From NCBI GenBank assembly GCA_963709485.1, contig CAVPWE010000006.1, positions 186,001 to 250,000 of the forward strand: a stretch of DNA of 64,000 nucleotides, in the 5' to 3' direction. The DNA is from JAXDBM01 sp963709485. Its GTDB lineage: Bacteria > Desulfobacterota > Syntrophia > Syntrophales > Fen-1087. Within the stretch, counting starts at the first letter, position 1, and every line of letters begins with the position of its first letter. Of this stretch, positions 50,825-60,564 are shown piece after piece. The notes under the pieces are model-generated. The model worked only from the letters and a program-made list of their open reading frames with translations. It ran no database searches and was not told the origin of the DNA. The position numbers and the translations under genes are program-made.

Positions 50825-52357
50825 ATGCTGAGCGCGTTGATGCGATTGCACCATTTCATAAACCCGTCCCGGGAAACGCGGTTTGGGACATCCGCTTCGA
50901 AAAGGATTCCGTCCTGTTTGGCGTTCTGGCTTCTTCTATTGTTGTTCGGCCTCTGCCGCCCTGTGCCCGCCTCCGGCGCTTTCACCATCGAGGACGAGAA
51001 CAAGGTGGGAAGGGAATTCCATGACAAGCTGGCAAAGCACGGCTATCTGGACCAGAATCATAAAGCGGCGGAGTATCTCACACGCATCGGCAACCTGGTG
51101 CTCGCGAACAGCCGGAAAGCTCCCTTCGATTTCCGGTTTCACATTGTGAAAAGTTCCGCCGTCAATGCCTTCGCGACGCCCGGGGGGTACGTTTACATCA
51201 ACACCGGGCTGATCCGCCTGGTGGAGAACGAAGCCGAGCTGGCCGGCGTCCTGGCCCATGAAATTGCGCACGCCAACGCACGGCACATCGCCGCCATCCT
51301 GGACAAATCGCAGAAAGTGTCCATCGCTTCCCTGGCTGCCATTCTGGCCGGCGCGCTTTTCGGCGGCGGCGGTCAGGGAACCGCCGCGGTTGCCGCCTTT
51401 TCCATGGCGGCCGCCACGCATCTGACTTTGCAGTACAGCCGGGAACATGAGGAGGAGGCGGACCGGCTGGGCATGGCCTGCCTGGTCCAGTCCGGATACG
51501 ATGGCAAGGCCATGCTCGATTTTCTCCGGATCATGAGACGGTATGAATTTTATTCCAGCACCGTCCCGTCATACTTCCTGACCCATCCGGGAACGGACGA
51601 GCGGATTCGCTATCTGGACGGCCTGCTGCAGACCACTTACCGGCAGCGGGGGAAGGACTCCCTGGTGGGCGGCTTGAAGCGGATCCAGGCGATACTCGTC
51701 CTGGAAAACAAGGACCTGGACCACGTCCACCGGGAATATCAAGAGGCCTTGAAGAAGAACCCCGACGACGTGGATGTGATCTTCGGCCTTGCGCTGATCC
51801 AGGAAAAGCTCGGTCTCGTCTCCCAGTCACGCGAAACCTTTCAGCGGGCGCTGAAGCGCGCCCCCGACGACGAAGACATTCTGCTCCACACCGGCATCAG
51901 TTGCTTCAAGGCGGGCCGACCCGCCGAGGCGATCGTGCTGCTGCAGAAGGCCCTGGCCCTGAAGGAAGGAAATGAAAACGCCCTGATTTACCTGGCCAAA
52001 TCCTATGAGGCGCTGGGAGATTTCGAATCCACGCTCAAAATCTACAGCCGGCTGAATCCGGAAAAAATCGTCGATGAGGACATCCATTACAACATGGCCG
52101 TGGCATACGGCAGGACCGGCGATCCCGGAAATTCACATTACCACTTCGGCGTTTACTTCAAGAAAAAAAAGAAAAAGGAAAGCGCCCTTTTCCATTTCCG
52201 GGCCGCCCTCTCCCATTTTCCGAAGGACAGCGAGCGGGGGCGGAGCATCGAAAAAGAAATCAGTGCCCTGACGAAAGCAGAGGCTAAAAGTCCGACTGAT
52301 CCGCCTGCCGCGGATCCAGCTCCTTCATCGCGTAGTCGAGATAAATCCGTTCCCTGA
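50825..52357 (+). CDS. M48 family metalloprotease with TPR repeats (BepA/YfgC type)
   Basis: 510 residues. N-terminal basic part and hydrophobic segment (~30-50) form a signal peptide, so it acts in the periplasm. Zinc site HEIAH (145-149) with third ligand in REHEEEADRLG; preceding AVNAFATPGGYVYINTGL is typical of M48. C-terminal half contains TPR-like repeats (VHREYQEALKKNPDDVDVIF, SRETFQRALKRAPDDEDILL). BepA-like proteins degrade misfolded outer-membrane proteins. Alternative start at 50840. Its 3' end overlaps the convergent HD-GYP gene by 74 bases. Confidence 0.9.
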   Translation: MLSALMRLHHFINPSRETRFGTSASKRIPSCLAFWLLLLLFGLCRPVPASGAFTIEDENKVGREFHDKLAKHGYLDQNHKAAEYLTRIGNLVLANSRKAPFDFRFHIVKSSAVNAFATPGGYVYINTGLIRLVENEAELAGVLAHEIAHANARHIAAILDKSQKVSIASLAAILAGALFGGGGQGTAAVAAFSMAAATHLTLQYSREHEEEADRLGMACLVQSGYDGKAMLDFLRIMRRYEFYSSTVPSYFLTHPGTDERIRYLDGLLQTTYRQRGKDSLVGGLKRIQAILVLENKDLDHVHREYQEALKKNPDDVDVIFGLALIQEKLGLVSQSRETFQRALKRAPDDEDILLHTGISCFKAGRPAEAIVLLQKALALKEGNENALIYLAKSYEALGDFESTLKIYSRLNPEKIVDEDIHYNMAVAYGRTGDPGNSHYHFGVYFKKKKKKESALFHFRAALSHFPKDSERGRSIEKEISALTKAEAKSPTDPPAADPAPSSRSRDKSVP

Positions 52358-53873
52358 CAAACAGGTCGAACAGATTCGCATCGAGATGCCGGTCTTGCAC
52401 CATGCCCCTCATGATGGTCATCGCTTCGGAAAGCTTTTTCCCTTTCTTGTAGGGGCGGTCTCTGGCCGTGATCGCCTCAAAGACATCCGCCAGGGTCAGG
52501 ATACGCACCTGAAGCGGAATTTCTGCGTCCCTGAGGCCCAGGGGGTAGCCCGTGCCGTCCAGCTTCTCGTGATGACCCGCTGCATAATCCGCTACGTGCC
52601 TCATTTTACGCGGAAAGGGCAACTGGGACAGCATCTTGTAGGTGACGGTCGCGTGATTGTCGATGATCTTCTTCTCCTCATCCGTGATCGTCCCCCGGCG
52701 AATGCTCAGGTTTTTCAGCTCCTCATCGCTTAAAATGGGCCGCCATTCATCCCCCATCAGCCACTTTCGTCCCGCAATGCTCCGCAGACGGGCCATCTGG
52801 CCCTCGCTGAGGTACTCGTAGCCCAAGTTGATACCGACGAGGAAGTCGTAGTCCTCCTCCAGCGACTCGATGGTAAACTCCTGCCCGGGAAAGGGAAAAT
52901 CGGTTTCATCTTCCTTTTCCGGGACAGGGTTCCTGCGCAGCATTGCGATTTTTTTGTCCCGTCTGAGTATCTCGAAACGCGTTTTAAGAAGCGCCAGACG
53001 GTCGAATATCGTTTCCAGCTTGGTTGCCTTGTCGATCACGTATTCCGGCGTCGTGATCTTCCCCACATCGTGCAGCCAGGCGGCAAGGCGAAGCTCCTTC
53101 AACTGATGCTCGTCGAAGCAAACATCCGCAAAAGGCCCCTCCCGGGCTTCGTTGATCTTGCGGGCGATGGCCATGGTCAGCTCGGCGACCCGCCGGATGT
53201 GACCGCCCGTGTAGGGGGATTTCTCGTCGATGGCGGTGGCCACCGCCCTGATGAACGACTCCAGCAGCGTTTCGAGATTATTGATCAGCCGGTTGTTCGT
53301 CAGGGCCACAGCCGCCTGTGATGCCAGAGACTCCGTTATATTCTGGCTCTCGCCGGAAAAGGGAATGACCCGGCCCGTCGCCGTGTCCCGCGCGTTGAGC
53401 AGCTGCAGGACCCCGATGATGTCATTCTCGTGATTGCGCATGGGCACCACGAGCATGGACCGGGACCGGTAACCGGTGGACCGGTCAAACTGCCTGGTTC
53501 CCTCGAAGTTGAAGCCCTCCGCATGATAGACATCGGGAATATTGACGACTTCGCCGGAGATGGCGGCATAGGCGGAAACATTGGCGTGGTTGGGCTGACC
53601 GTTTCCGTCCCGGAGGGGAACCGGCGGCCAGACAATCCGCTCGCCGGCGCCGCCCATCCGGATTTTCAGGGTCTCGCTCTGCACGATGGCAAATTGAAGG
53701 GCGGTCTCGTCGTCGGAAAGGATGTAGAGGGTCCCGCCGTCGGCATTTGTGAATAGGCGGGCCTCATCGACAATCATTTCGAGAAGCGAATCCAGGTTCT
53801 TCTCGGAGGAAAGGGCGACCCCGATCTGCGTGATCCGTTTGATCTTATCGAATTGATCCTGCTTGCGGGCCAT
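52284..53873 (-). CDS. GAF-HD-GYP c-di-GMP phosphodiesterase
   Basis: 529 residues. GAF domain about 20-185 (GVALSSEKNLDSLLEMIVDE). HD-GYP domain begins at GGHIRRVAELTMAIARKINE, with HD in AWLHDVGKITTPEYV and the signature HHEKLDGTGYPLGL followed by RILTLADVFEAITARDRPY. All expected metal ligands are present, so it probably degrades c-di-GMP to GMP. A ~100-residue insertion (LLKTRFEILRRDKKIAMLRR, ... YDFLVGINLGYEYLSEGQMA) lies between the HD and GYP halves. It could oppose the diguanylate cyclase at 40492-41808. Confidence 0.93.
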   Translation of the reverse strand: MARKQDQFDKIKRITQIGVALSSEKNLDSLLEMIVDEARLFTNADGGTLYILSDDETALQFAIVQSETLKIRMGGAGERIVWPPVPLRDGNGQPNHANVSAYAAISGEVVNIPDVYHAEGFNFEGTRQFDRSTGYRSRSMLVVPMRNHENDIIGVLQLLNARDTATGRVIPFSGESQNITESLASQAAVALTNNRLINNLETLLESFIRAVATAIDEKSPYTGGHIRRVAELTMAIARKINEAREGPFADVCFDEHQLKELRLAAWLHDVGKITTPEYVIDKATKLETIFDRLALLKTRFEILRRDKKIAMLRRNPVPEKEDETDFPFPGQEFTIESLEEDYDFLVGINLGYEYLSEGQMARLRSIAGRKWLMGDEWRPILSDEELKNLSIRRGTITDEEKKIIDNHATVTYKMLSQLPFPRKMRHVADYAAGHHEKLDGTGYPLGLRDAEIPLQVRILTLADVFEAITARDRPYKKGKKLSEAMTIMRGMVQDRHLDANLFDLFVRERIYLDYAMKELDPRQADQSDF

Positions 53874-53932
53874 GGTGTCCGATCACTGACGGCATGCGTT
53901 CCATGTATTGAATTGCATCATCGCAGCCCATC

Positions 53933-55140
53933 TCAGGCGCCGAACTTCTCCAGACGCTTTGCGTGGGCGAGGGCCAGACCCATCAGGTAGACCATGGGCA
54001 TCCGCCCAGGCCTCCCCGAATGCAGTCCCGCTCCCCGAACCGCTCCACCGGATCGGGACGGCAGGTCTCGGCGTAGAGCAGCACCGGAACCGGGTGCCAG
54101 CTGTGCGAGGCCAGGAGGGCGGGGGTCGAGTGATCCCCGGTGACGACCAGCACATCGGGCCTCAGACCCATCACCAGCGGAACCAGGGCGTCCACCTCCT
54201 CGATGACCCTCACCTTTGCGTCGAAGCTCCCGTCTTCGCCCCGGGAGTCCGTCGGCTTGACATGAACGAAAAAGAAGTCGTGCTTTGCATAATTCGCCCG
54301 CAGGGCATCGATCTGTGCCTTGATCGTATCCGTGGGCGCTGCGACCTCCATCCCCAGCAGCCGGGCGATTCCCCGATACATGGGATAGCCGGCAATCGCC
54401 AGGGCATTCAATCCGAAGCGTTCCCGAAGGGACGGGTACTTGCGGTAACGGGCATAGCCCCGGAGCAGCATCATGTTCGCCTTTCCTTCGTCGGCCAGCA
54501 CCGTGCGGGCCTTTTCGAGCACTTCGGAAAAAAAGGCGGCCGTTTTTTCCGCCTCCGGAATCAGGGCGCGGGGCGGAAGGGGCGGCACACCCGTCTGCTG
54601 CGGGTCCGTTTCGGCAATTTCCTCCCGCAGACCTTCTCCGCGGAGCACAAGCAGGGCGCGGTGTTCCCGGACAGGCCTGAAAAGGACCTCGACCCCCCCG
54701 TCAAGCCGGATCCGCTCCTGCAGCTTCCCGCAGATCCTGTGATTGGTCTCGTTGTCGATGCGGCCGGCGCGCCGGTCGCTGATCCGGCCTTCCCGGTCCA
54801 GGGTGGCAAAGTTGATTCTGACCAGAAGATCCTTTTCCGTCATGGGAAAATCGATGCCGGCGCCCTCCAGGAGCCCCCGGCCGATGTTGTTTTTCACGGG
54901 GTCATAGCCGAAAAGCGCGAAATGAGCCGGGCCGCTGCCCGGCGTGATGCCGTAGCCCACGGGATCCAAGAGACCGCAGACCGACTGCCGGACCAGCAGA
55001 TCCAGATTGGGGGTGCGGGCCGCCTCCAGCTCGGTTTCATTTCTGCCCGGCGCGGGCAGGCCGCCCAGGCCGTCCATGATCAGAAAAACGATCTTGGTGT
55101 TGTTTTTGACGATCAGCCTGTCAATGAGTTCGGGATGCAT
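53933..55140 (-). CDS. apgM: cofactor-independent phosphoglycerate mutase (archaeal type), frame shift near 3' end
   Basis: Alkaline-phosphatase-fold enzyme that interconverts 3- and 2-phosphoglycerate. IVFLIMDGLGGLP (metal Asp), RTPNLDLLVRQSVCGLLDPV, GSGPAHFALFGYDP, VKPTDSRGEDGSF and VVTGDHSTP are all family motifs. The first frame ends at 53983 as GGLGGCPWST; the true end (GRMPMVYLMGLALAHAKRLE, KFGA) lies in the next frame and stops at 53933. Adding one base near 54001-54007 (CTGGGCGGATG) joins them. Start ATG 55140 with GAAGG upstream. About 400 residues if repaired. Confidence 0.85.
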
Positions 55141-55253
55141 GGCGTGAACCTTCTACGGATTTTTCAGTCTCTTCGGAATGTTTCTTATCTTTTCCGCCGC
55201 GGGTGATGCAAGCATTCTTTTCACCGCCTTGCGATCATGCGGTGCAAAAACTA

Positions 55254-55281
55254 CAGAGGCGGGTGAAAACCCGCCCCTGCA
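55254..55281. repeat. palindromic repeat-like element
   Basis: CAGAGGCGGGTGAAAACCCG.. reads as GGCGGGT-GAA-AACCCGCC with flanks, a near-perfect palindrome of the type found scattered in many GC-rich anaerobe genomes. Confidence 0.5.
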
Positions 55282-55301
55282 ATCCACATTTTTTGTGGTT
55301 G

Positions 55302-55402
55302 TCTTCCATCCAGGCAGCCCGCAGGAGCGGGAGTTCCGCCGCGTCGCGCTGGGTGGCCATGTCGGCCAGCTCGAACTGGATGGCCTTGAAAACTGCACTC
55401 TT
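55302..55402 (-). pseudogene. fragment of an acyl-CoA dehydrogenase gene
   Basis: In the minus-strand frame around 55396-55308 the product reads AVFKAIQFELADMATQRDAA then ELPLLRAAWM, closely like the acyl-CoA dehydrogenase helix FxAIQFxLADMATxxxAAxLLxxxAAW. Only ~35 residues remain; it lies between two palindromes. Confidence 0.6.
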
Positions 55403-55416
55403 TCTTTCGCATAATT

Positions 55417-55447
55417 GGATAGAGCGGAATTTCATTCCGCTCTATCC
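55417..55447. repeat. perfect 14-bp inverted repeat
   Basis: GGATAGAGCGGAAT (55417-55430), TTC loop, ATTCCGCTCTATCC (55434-55447). No T run, so not a typical terminator; it may nevertheless stabilise the 3' end of the acyl-CoA dehydrogenase mRNA. Confidence 0.6.
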
Positions 55448-55492
55448 GTTCACACTTTGGGTCTTCCTGCCCTTAAGCAGGGTTCACTTGAA

Positions 55493-57326
55493 CTACATGA
55501 AACTTGCTTCCGGGATGTCGATAGAGCTGCGGTCGCCGCTCTTCATGGACTTCTCATACCCGAAGATATCGGTAACATGATTCATGATATAGAACCTGGC
55601 GCTGGCGATTTTGCCCTTGTAGAAATTGGCATCGAAGTGGCCGTCACCCAGTTCTTTGAGCTTCGCGGCCGCCAGGATGGCCTGGTCGAGCAACAGCATG
55701 CCGCAGTAGACTCTCGCGCCTGCATGCATGGTCCGGGTGGCGAAGAGCTGTTTCATCTGCCTGTCGCCGGTTGTCCAGGTTAGCATTCATGTTCACGATG
55801 TCTTTGAACGCAACCATGGCATCCGCCATCATCGCGAATTCCGCCGCGAATTCGTCGGTCTTCTTACTGGCAACGAATTCGTCGATTTCCGCCACCCACT
55901 TCCGGAACGGCGCGCCGTCCTTCATGGTGAACTTGCGGCCCGTATAGTCCTGGGCCTGGATGAAGTTGGTGCCTTCCCAGATCCCGTAGATCACGACGTC
56001 CCGGTACAGCTCCGCCCCGGCATACTCTTCCATGAAGCCGTAGCCGCCATGGCATTGGATCGCCTCCTCGGTTGTACGCCTGGCCATGTCGGACGCATAG
56101 GCCTTGCACAGAGGGTTGTTGATTGAAAACATATCGTCGTAATAGGCCCTCTCTTCCGGCGTGGCGGCATCCATGGACAGGTCGCGGTAGAGATAGGACT
56201 GGTAAATCAACGCCCGGCAGGCCTCCATAATGGACTTCTGGAACAGCAGCATGCGGCGGACGTCTTCGTGCTCGATGATCCTGACGCTGGGTCCCTTGGG
56301 ATTGGTGGAGTGTTTGCTCTGCACCCGCACCTTCGTATAATCCAGAGCCGCATAATAGGCTGCGCCAATGCATCCCAGGGAGAATAATCCGGTGTTCAGA
56401 CGTTCTTCGTTCATATACGCGAACATCTGCTTCATACCGACGGCTTTGCCGTCTACCACTTCTTTTTCGCCTACCATCCAGCCGTAACAGTTATTGTTTT
56501 CACCCATGGCCAGGGTACAGGTAGAAGAACCGTGAATGCCCAGTTTGTGCTCAATATTCATGGTGGTTACGTCATTCCAGGCGCCCACAGAGCCGTCATC
56601 GTTGACCCAGAACTTGGGCACCAGGAAGAGGGAAATGCCGGCGGTCCCTTCCTTGGCGCCCGGGGTCTTGGCCAGCATCAGGTGGATAATGTTTTCCGCC
56701 AGGTCATGGTCTCCGGAGGTGATGAAGCATTTCGTACCCGTAAGCTTATACTTGCCGGGGGTGTCGGTGGGGAATGCCTTGCTTTGAACTGCGCCGACCT
56801 CGGAGCCTGCGCCCGGTTCGGTCAGGCCCATGGTACCGCACCATTCACCGGATATCATCTTGGGCAGAAACAGGTCCTGTTGTTTTTTGGTGCCATATTC
56901 CTGGAGCACGGTGATGGCACCCTGGGTCAGACACCAGAACATGACGATCGACGGTGATGCGGCTGTCTGCATTTCCAGAATCGGAGCGTACCAAGTCAGC
57001 GGTATTTTGCCTTCGCCGCGGAAACCAAACTGTTGTGCTACCGACGCCTCCTGGACGGTTTTATAAACATTCTTGAACGACTCGGGGGTGACAACCGCAT
57101 GTTCATTACCGCCCACATACTTCGCGCCTGGTTCATCGGCATCTTTGTTGGCCGGACACATCACGTCGCGGCAGATTTTGTTGTTAACATCGAGGAAATT
57201 ATCGATGTCGTCAATACCATAGAATTCTTTGTAAGCGTCAAGGGTCAAGAGCTTATCCATGTCGAGCCATTCTTTAATCTGGAACGTAATGTCGCGCGTT
57301 TGATACAACCAAGTAGAATGTGCCAT
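55493..57326 (-). CDS. acyl-CoA dehydrogenase (long form with C-terminal domain), frame shift near 3' end
   Basis: From ATG 57326 (AGGAGGGATTGGAA upstream). N-terminal domain typical of ~600-residue bacterial acyl-CoA dehydrogenases (VNNKICRDVMCPANKDADEP), FAD region WCGTMGLTEPGAGSEVGAVQ, KLTGTKCFITSGDHDLAENI, and IWEGTNFIQAQDYTGRK near the catalytic site. The main frame leaves the family at FKDIVNMNANL; the C-terminal domain (TTGDRQMKQLFATRTMHAGA, YCGMLLLDQAILAAAKLKEL) continues in another frame from ~55780 to 55493. Removing one base in CTGGAC joins the halves. Last gene of the beta-oxidation operon. Confidence 0.85.
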
Positions 57327-57410
57327 TTCCAATCCCTCCTAATATTTGTTTAACTGGCGACTCCGATGCCATCCAGCAGGGGTTGCCTCAATGAACTCAA
57401 GAATTTCCAC

Positions 57411-58192
57411 TTAACAACCCTTGAAAGCCGGTTTCCTCTTCTCCAGGAATGCCTTCATGCCTTCCTTCTGATCGTCGGTGCTGAAGCACTGCGAGCAGCA
57501 TTCCGTTTCCAGCCTCAAGGCATTGTCCAGAGAGAGGTCGTAACCGAAGTTGATGGCGTCTTTGGCCATCTTGAGGGCAAAGCCGGGAAGACCGGCAAGC
57601 TTGGCCGCGAATTTCTTCGCCTCCGGCAGCAGCTGGTCCAGTGGGAACACCTTGTTGACCAGGCCGATCTCGTAGGCCCGCTGGGCGTTGACCTGGTCTC
57701 CACCCATGATGAGTTCCTTGGCCCGGCCCATACCGATCAGGCGGGCAAGCCGCTGCGTCCCCCCCATCCGGGGATCAGGCCGATGAGGATCTCCGGCTGG
57801 CCGAACCGGGCGTTTTCCGATGCAAACCGGAAGTCGCAGGACATGGCGAGTTCGGTCCCGCCGCCCAGCGCAAATCCGTTGACGGCGGCAATGACCGGTT
57901 TTGGCAGCGTTTCGATCATGCGGAACGTCTCGATGCCGAATTCCATGAAGGCCATGGCCTGCTGGGGCCGCAGCGTCGCCATCTGGGAGATGTCGGCGCC
58001 GGCGACGAAGGACTTCTCCCCCGCCCCCGTAATAATGACAGACTTTACGGCATCGTCCTTCTTACACTGGGTGATGGCGGCATTGATTTCGCCCATCACA
58101 GCGGAATTGAGCGCATTGAGCGCCTTGGGGCGGTTGATCGTAATCGTCGCCACACCGCCTTCCACTCCAAACAAGAGGTCTGCAAATTCCAT
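57411..58192 (-). CDS. enoyl-CoA hydratase, frame shift at a G7 run
   Basis: Classic crotonase: IITGAGEKSFVAGADISQMA, VNGFALGGGTELAMSCD, FGQPEILIGLIPGWGG; the expected TQRLARLIGMGRAKELIMGG follows in another frame. The break lies in a run of seven G on the minus strand (57765-57759); eight G would restore PGWGGTQRL. Both catalytic Glu are present (QPE, AKE). Start ATG 58192 with GGAGGGAACG upstream. About 260 residues if repaired, the normal size. Confidence 0.87.
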
Positions 58193-58311
58193 GTTGTCCG
58201 TTCCCTCCTTCTCGATTGAATCGTTTCAAGCCTTTAAACCCCCCGGAACGGGGCGGGGACCCGTTACGGCTCCCCGCCCCTGAAAACCCGGAGAATCTTC
58301 CACTGACTGGT

Positions 58312-59170
58312 TTACTTTTTGTAATCGTAGAATCCCCTGCCGACTTTCCGGCCCACGTAGCCCGCATCGACATACTTTTTCAGAAGCGGACACGGCCGGT
58401 ACTTGGAGTCGCCGAACCCCTGGTGCAGGACGTTCATGATGGCCCAGCAGGTGTCCAGCCCGATCAGATCGGCCAGGGCCAGGGGTCCCATGGGATGGTT
58501 CATGCCCAGCACCATGATGTCGTCGATCGCCTTGGGCGTTCCCACACCCTCGAAGAGGGCATAAACGGCCTCGTTGATCATGGGCATGAGGACCCGGTTG
58601 GAGATGAAGCCCGGGAAGTCGTTGCATTCCACCGGGACTTTGCCGAACTGCTTGGAAAGGCTTTCCGTCAGATCGTAGGTGGCCTGGGATGTCGCCAGAC
58701 CGCGGATGATTTCCACCAGCCGCATGACGGGTACGGGATTCATGAAGTGCATGCCGATCACCTTGTCCGGGCGTTTCGTGGCGCCGGCGATCCGGGTGAT
58801 GGGGATCGACGACGTGTTGGTCGCGAGGATCACGTCGGGTTTGCAGACCTCGTCGAGCTTCTTGAAGATGTTCAGCTTGAGGTCTTCCCGCTCCACGGCC
58901 GCCTCGACGACGAAATCGGCGTCTTTCATGTCTTCCAGGTTGGTGCTTTTTTTAATGCGACCCAGGATTTCCTTTTTCTGATCGGCGGTGAGCTTGTCCT
59001 TGGCCACCAGCCGGTCCAGGTTCTTTGAAATCGTATCGATATCCCCTGTCCACAAACTGATCGGCAATGTCGTTCATGATGACATTGAGCCCGCCGGGAG
59101 AGGCTGCGACCTGTGCGATGCCGTTTCCCATCTGGCCGGCGCCGATCACACCAAACGTTTTTACTGCCAT
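58312..59170 (-). CDS. 3-hydroxyacyl-CoA (3-hydroxybutyryl-CoA) dehydrogenase, frame shift near 5' end
   Basis: NAD-binding start FGVIGAGQMGNGIAQVAA (GxGxMGxGIA) in the first frame from ATG 59170; after DIADQFVDRG the family continues in a second frame (DTISKNLDRLVAKDKLTADQ, DADFVVEAAVEREDLKLNIF, ATNTSSIPITRIAGATKRPD, GMHFMNPVPVMRLVEIIRG). The His-Glu pair region GMHFMNPVP and FPGFISNRVLMPMINEAVYA are intact. One extra base in GGGGATATC (59042-59050) explains the break. Oxidises 3-hydroxyacyl-CoA with NAD. About 285 residues if repaired. Confidence 0.87.
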
Positions 59171-59229
59171 GTTCCACCCTCCTTCGTTTTGATTGGGGCG
59201 GCCTGAAGACCGCCCCGGTACATTTCAAA

Positions 59230-60520
59230 TTACACCGCCTCCAGCACGATGGACATTCCCTGACCGCCGCCGATGCACAGCGAGGCCAGACCCAGGTTCA
59301 CGCCCTTCTTCTTCATCTGCATGGCCAGGGTGTAGGTGATGCGGGCGCCGGTGTAGCCGATGGGGTGACCGATGGAGATTCCGCTGCCGTTGAGGTTGCA
59401 CTTGTCGAGATCAACGCCCAGTTCCTTGATGCAGCCGAGGGCCTGAACGGCAAAGGCTTCGTTGAGCTCGATCAGGCCGATGTCCTTCATCGTGATGCCG
59501 AGCTTCTTGAAGACCTTTCGCGTTGCCGGGATCGGGCCCGAGGCCCATGAACGCCGGATCCACGCCGCCCGAGGCAAATCCCTTGATCTTCGCCAGGGGT
59601 TTCAGGCCCAGTTCCTTGGCCTTTTCAGCGCTCATGACGACCACGGCCGTCGCGCCGTCATTGATCCCGGAGGCGTTTCCGGCGGTGACGGTGCCCGTCT
59701 TCTTGAAGACCGGCGCCAGCTTCATCATTTTCTCGAGGGTCGTATCCATGGGCCGCTCGTCCGCGGCAAAGACCTTGGGGTCCCCCTTCTTCTGGGGAAT
59801 CACGACGGGAACGATCTCGTCCGCCACGGCGCCGCTGGCGATGGCCGCACGGGCGCGGCGGTGGCTCTCAAAGGCCAGCTTGTCCTGCTCTTCCCTCGAA
59901 ATGCCGTATTTCTCGGCAATGTTTTCCGCCGTGAAGCCCATGTGGTATCCGTTGAAGATCTCCCAGAGGCCGTCATGGACCATCAGGTCGGTAGCCTGGC
60001 CGAAAGGCATGTTCATCCGGTATCCCCAGCGGGCGTTGGGCAGCGCATAGGGCACATTGCTCATGTTCTCCATGCCGCCGGCCACGATGATGTCCGCATC
60101 GCCCGCCTTGATGACCTGAGCCGCAAGGGCGATGGCCTTCATCCCCGATGCGCAGACTTTCTGAACCGTGAAAACGTTCGTCTCTTCAGGAAGTCCCGCG
60201 TAAATCGCCGACTGTCTGGCCGGATTCTGTCCCACGCCGGCATTGAGGACGTTGCCCATGATCACCTCGTCAAAATAAACCGGCTTCAGGGCCTTGTCGT
60301 AGGCGTAGTATTTCTTCTGCACTTCCGTCATGTCGAAATCGCCGAAGATGCTCGGGCGGGCCGCTTTGATTTCATCACTGATGGCCGGGCGCAGCCCTGC
60401 CCGGACAATGGCTTCCTTGATGACGAGCCTGCCCAGCTCGACCACGGAGATCCCCTTCAAAGATCCACCGAATTCACCGACGGCCGTTCTGGCCCCGCTT
60501 ACAATAACCGCTTCTCTCAT
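59230..60520 (-). CDS. thiolase (acetyl-CoA acetyltransferase), frame shift in the C-terminal third
   Basis: From ATG 60520 (AAAGGAGAGGTTCAA upstream). First Cys in VQKVCASGMKAIALAAQVIK, GGMENMSNVPYALPNARWGY, then GNASGINDGATAVVVMS. The first frame is lost after AFMGLGPDPGNAK; the second frame resumes PIPATRKVFKKLGITMKDIG, IELNEAFAVQALGC, GHPIGYTGARI and ends CIGGGQGMSIVLEAV with the second catalytic Cys and His. One extra C in GGGCCC (59534-59539) explains it. Cleaves 3-ketoacyl-CoA to acetyl-CoA or condenses two acetyl-CoA. Confidence 0.87.
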
Positions 60521-60564
60521 TTGAACCTCTCCTTTCAAATTCTCAGGCTTCCGCCCAATTGTTG

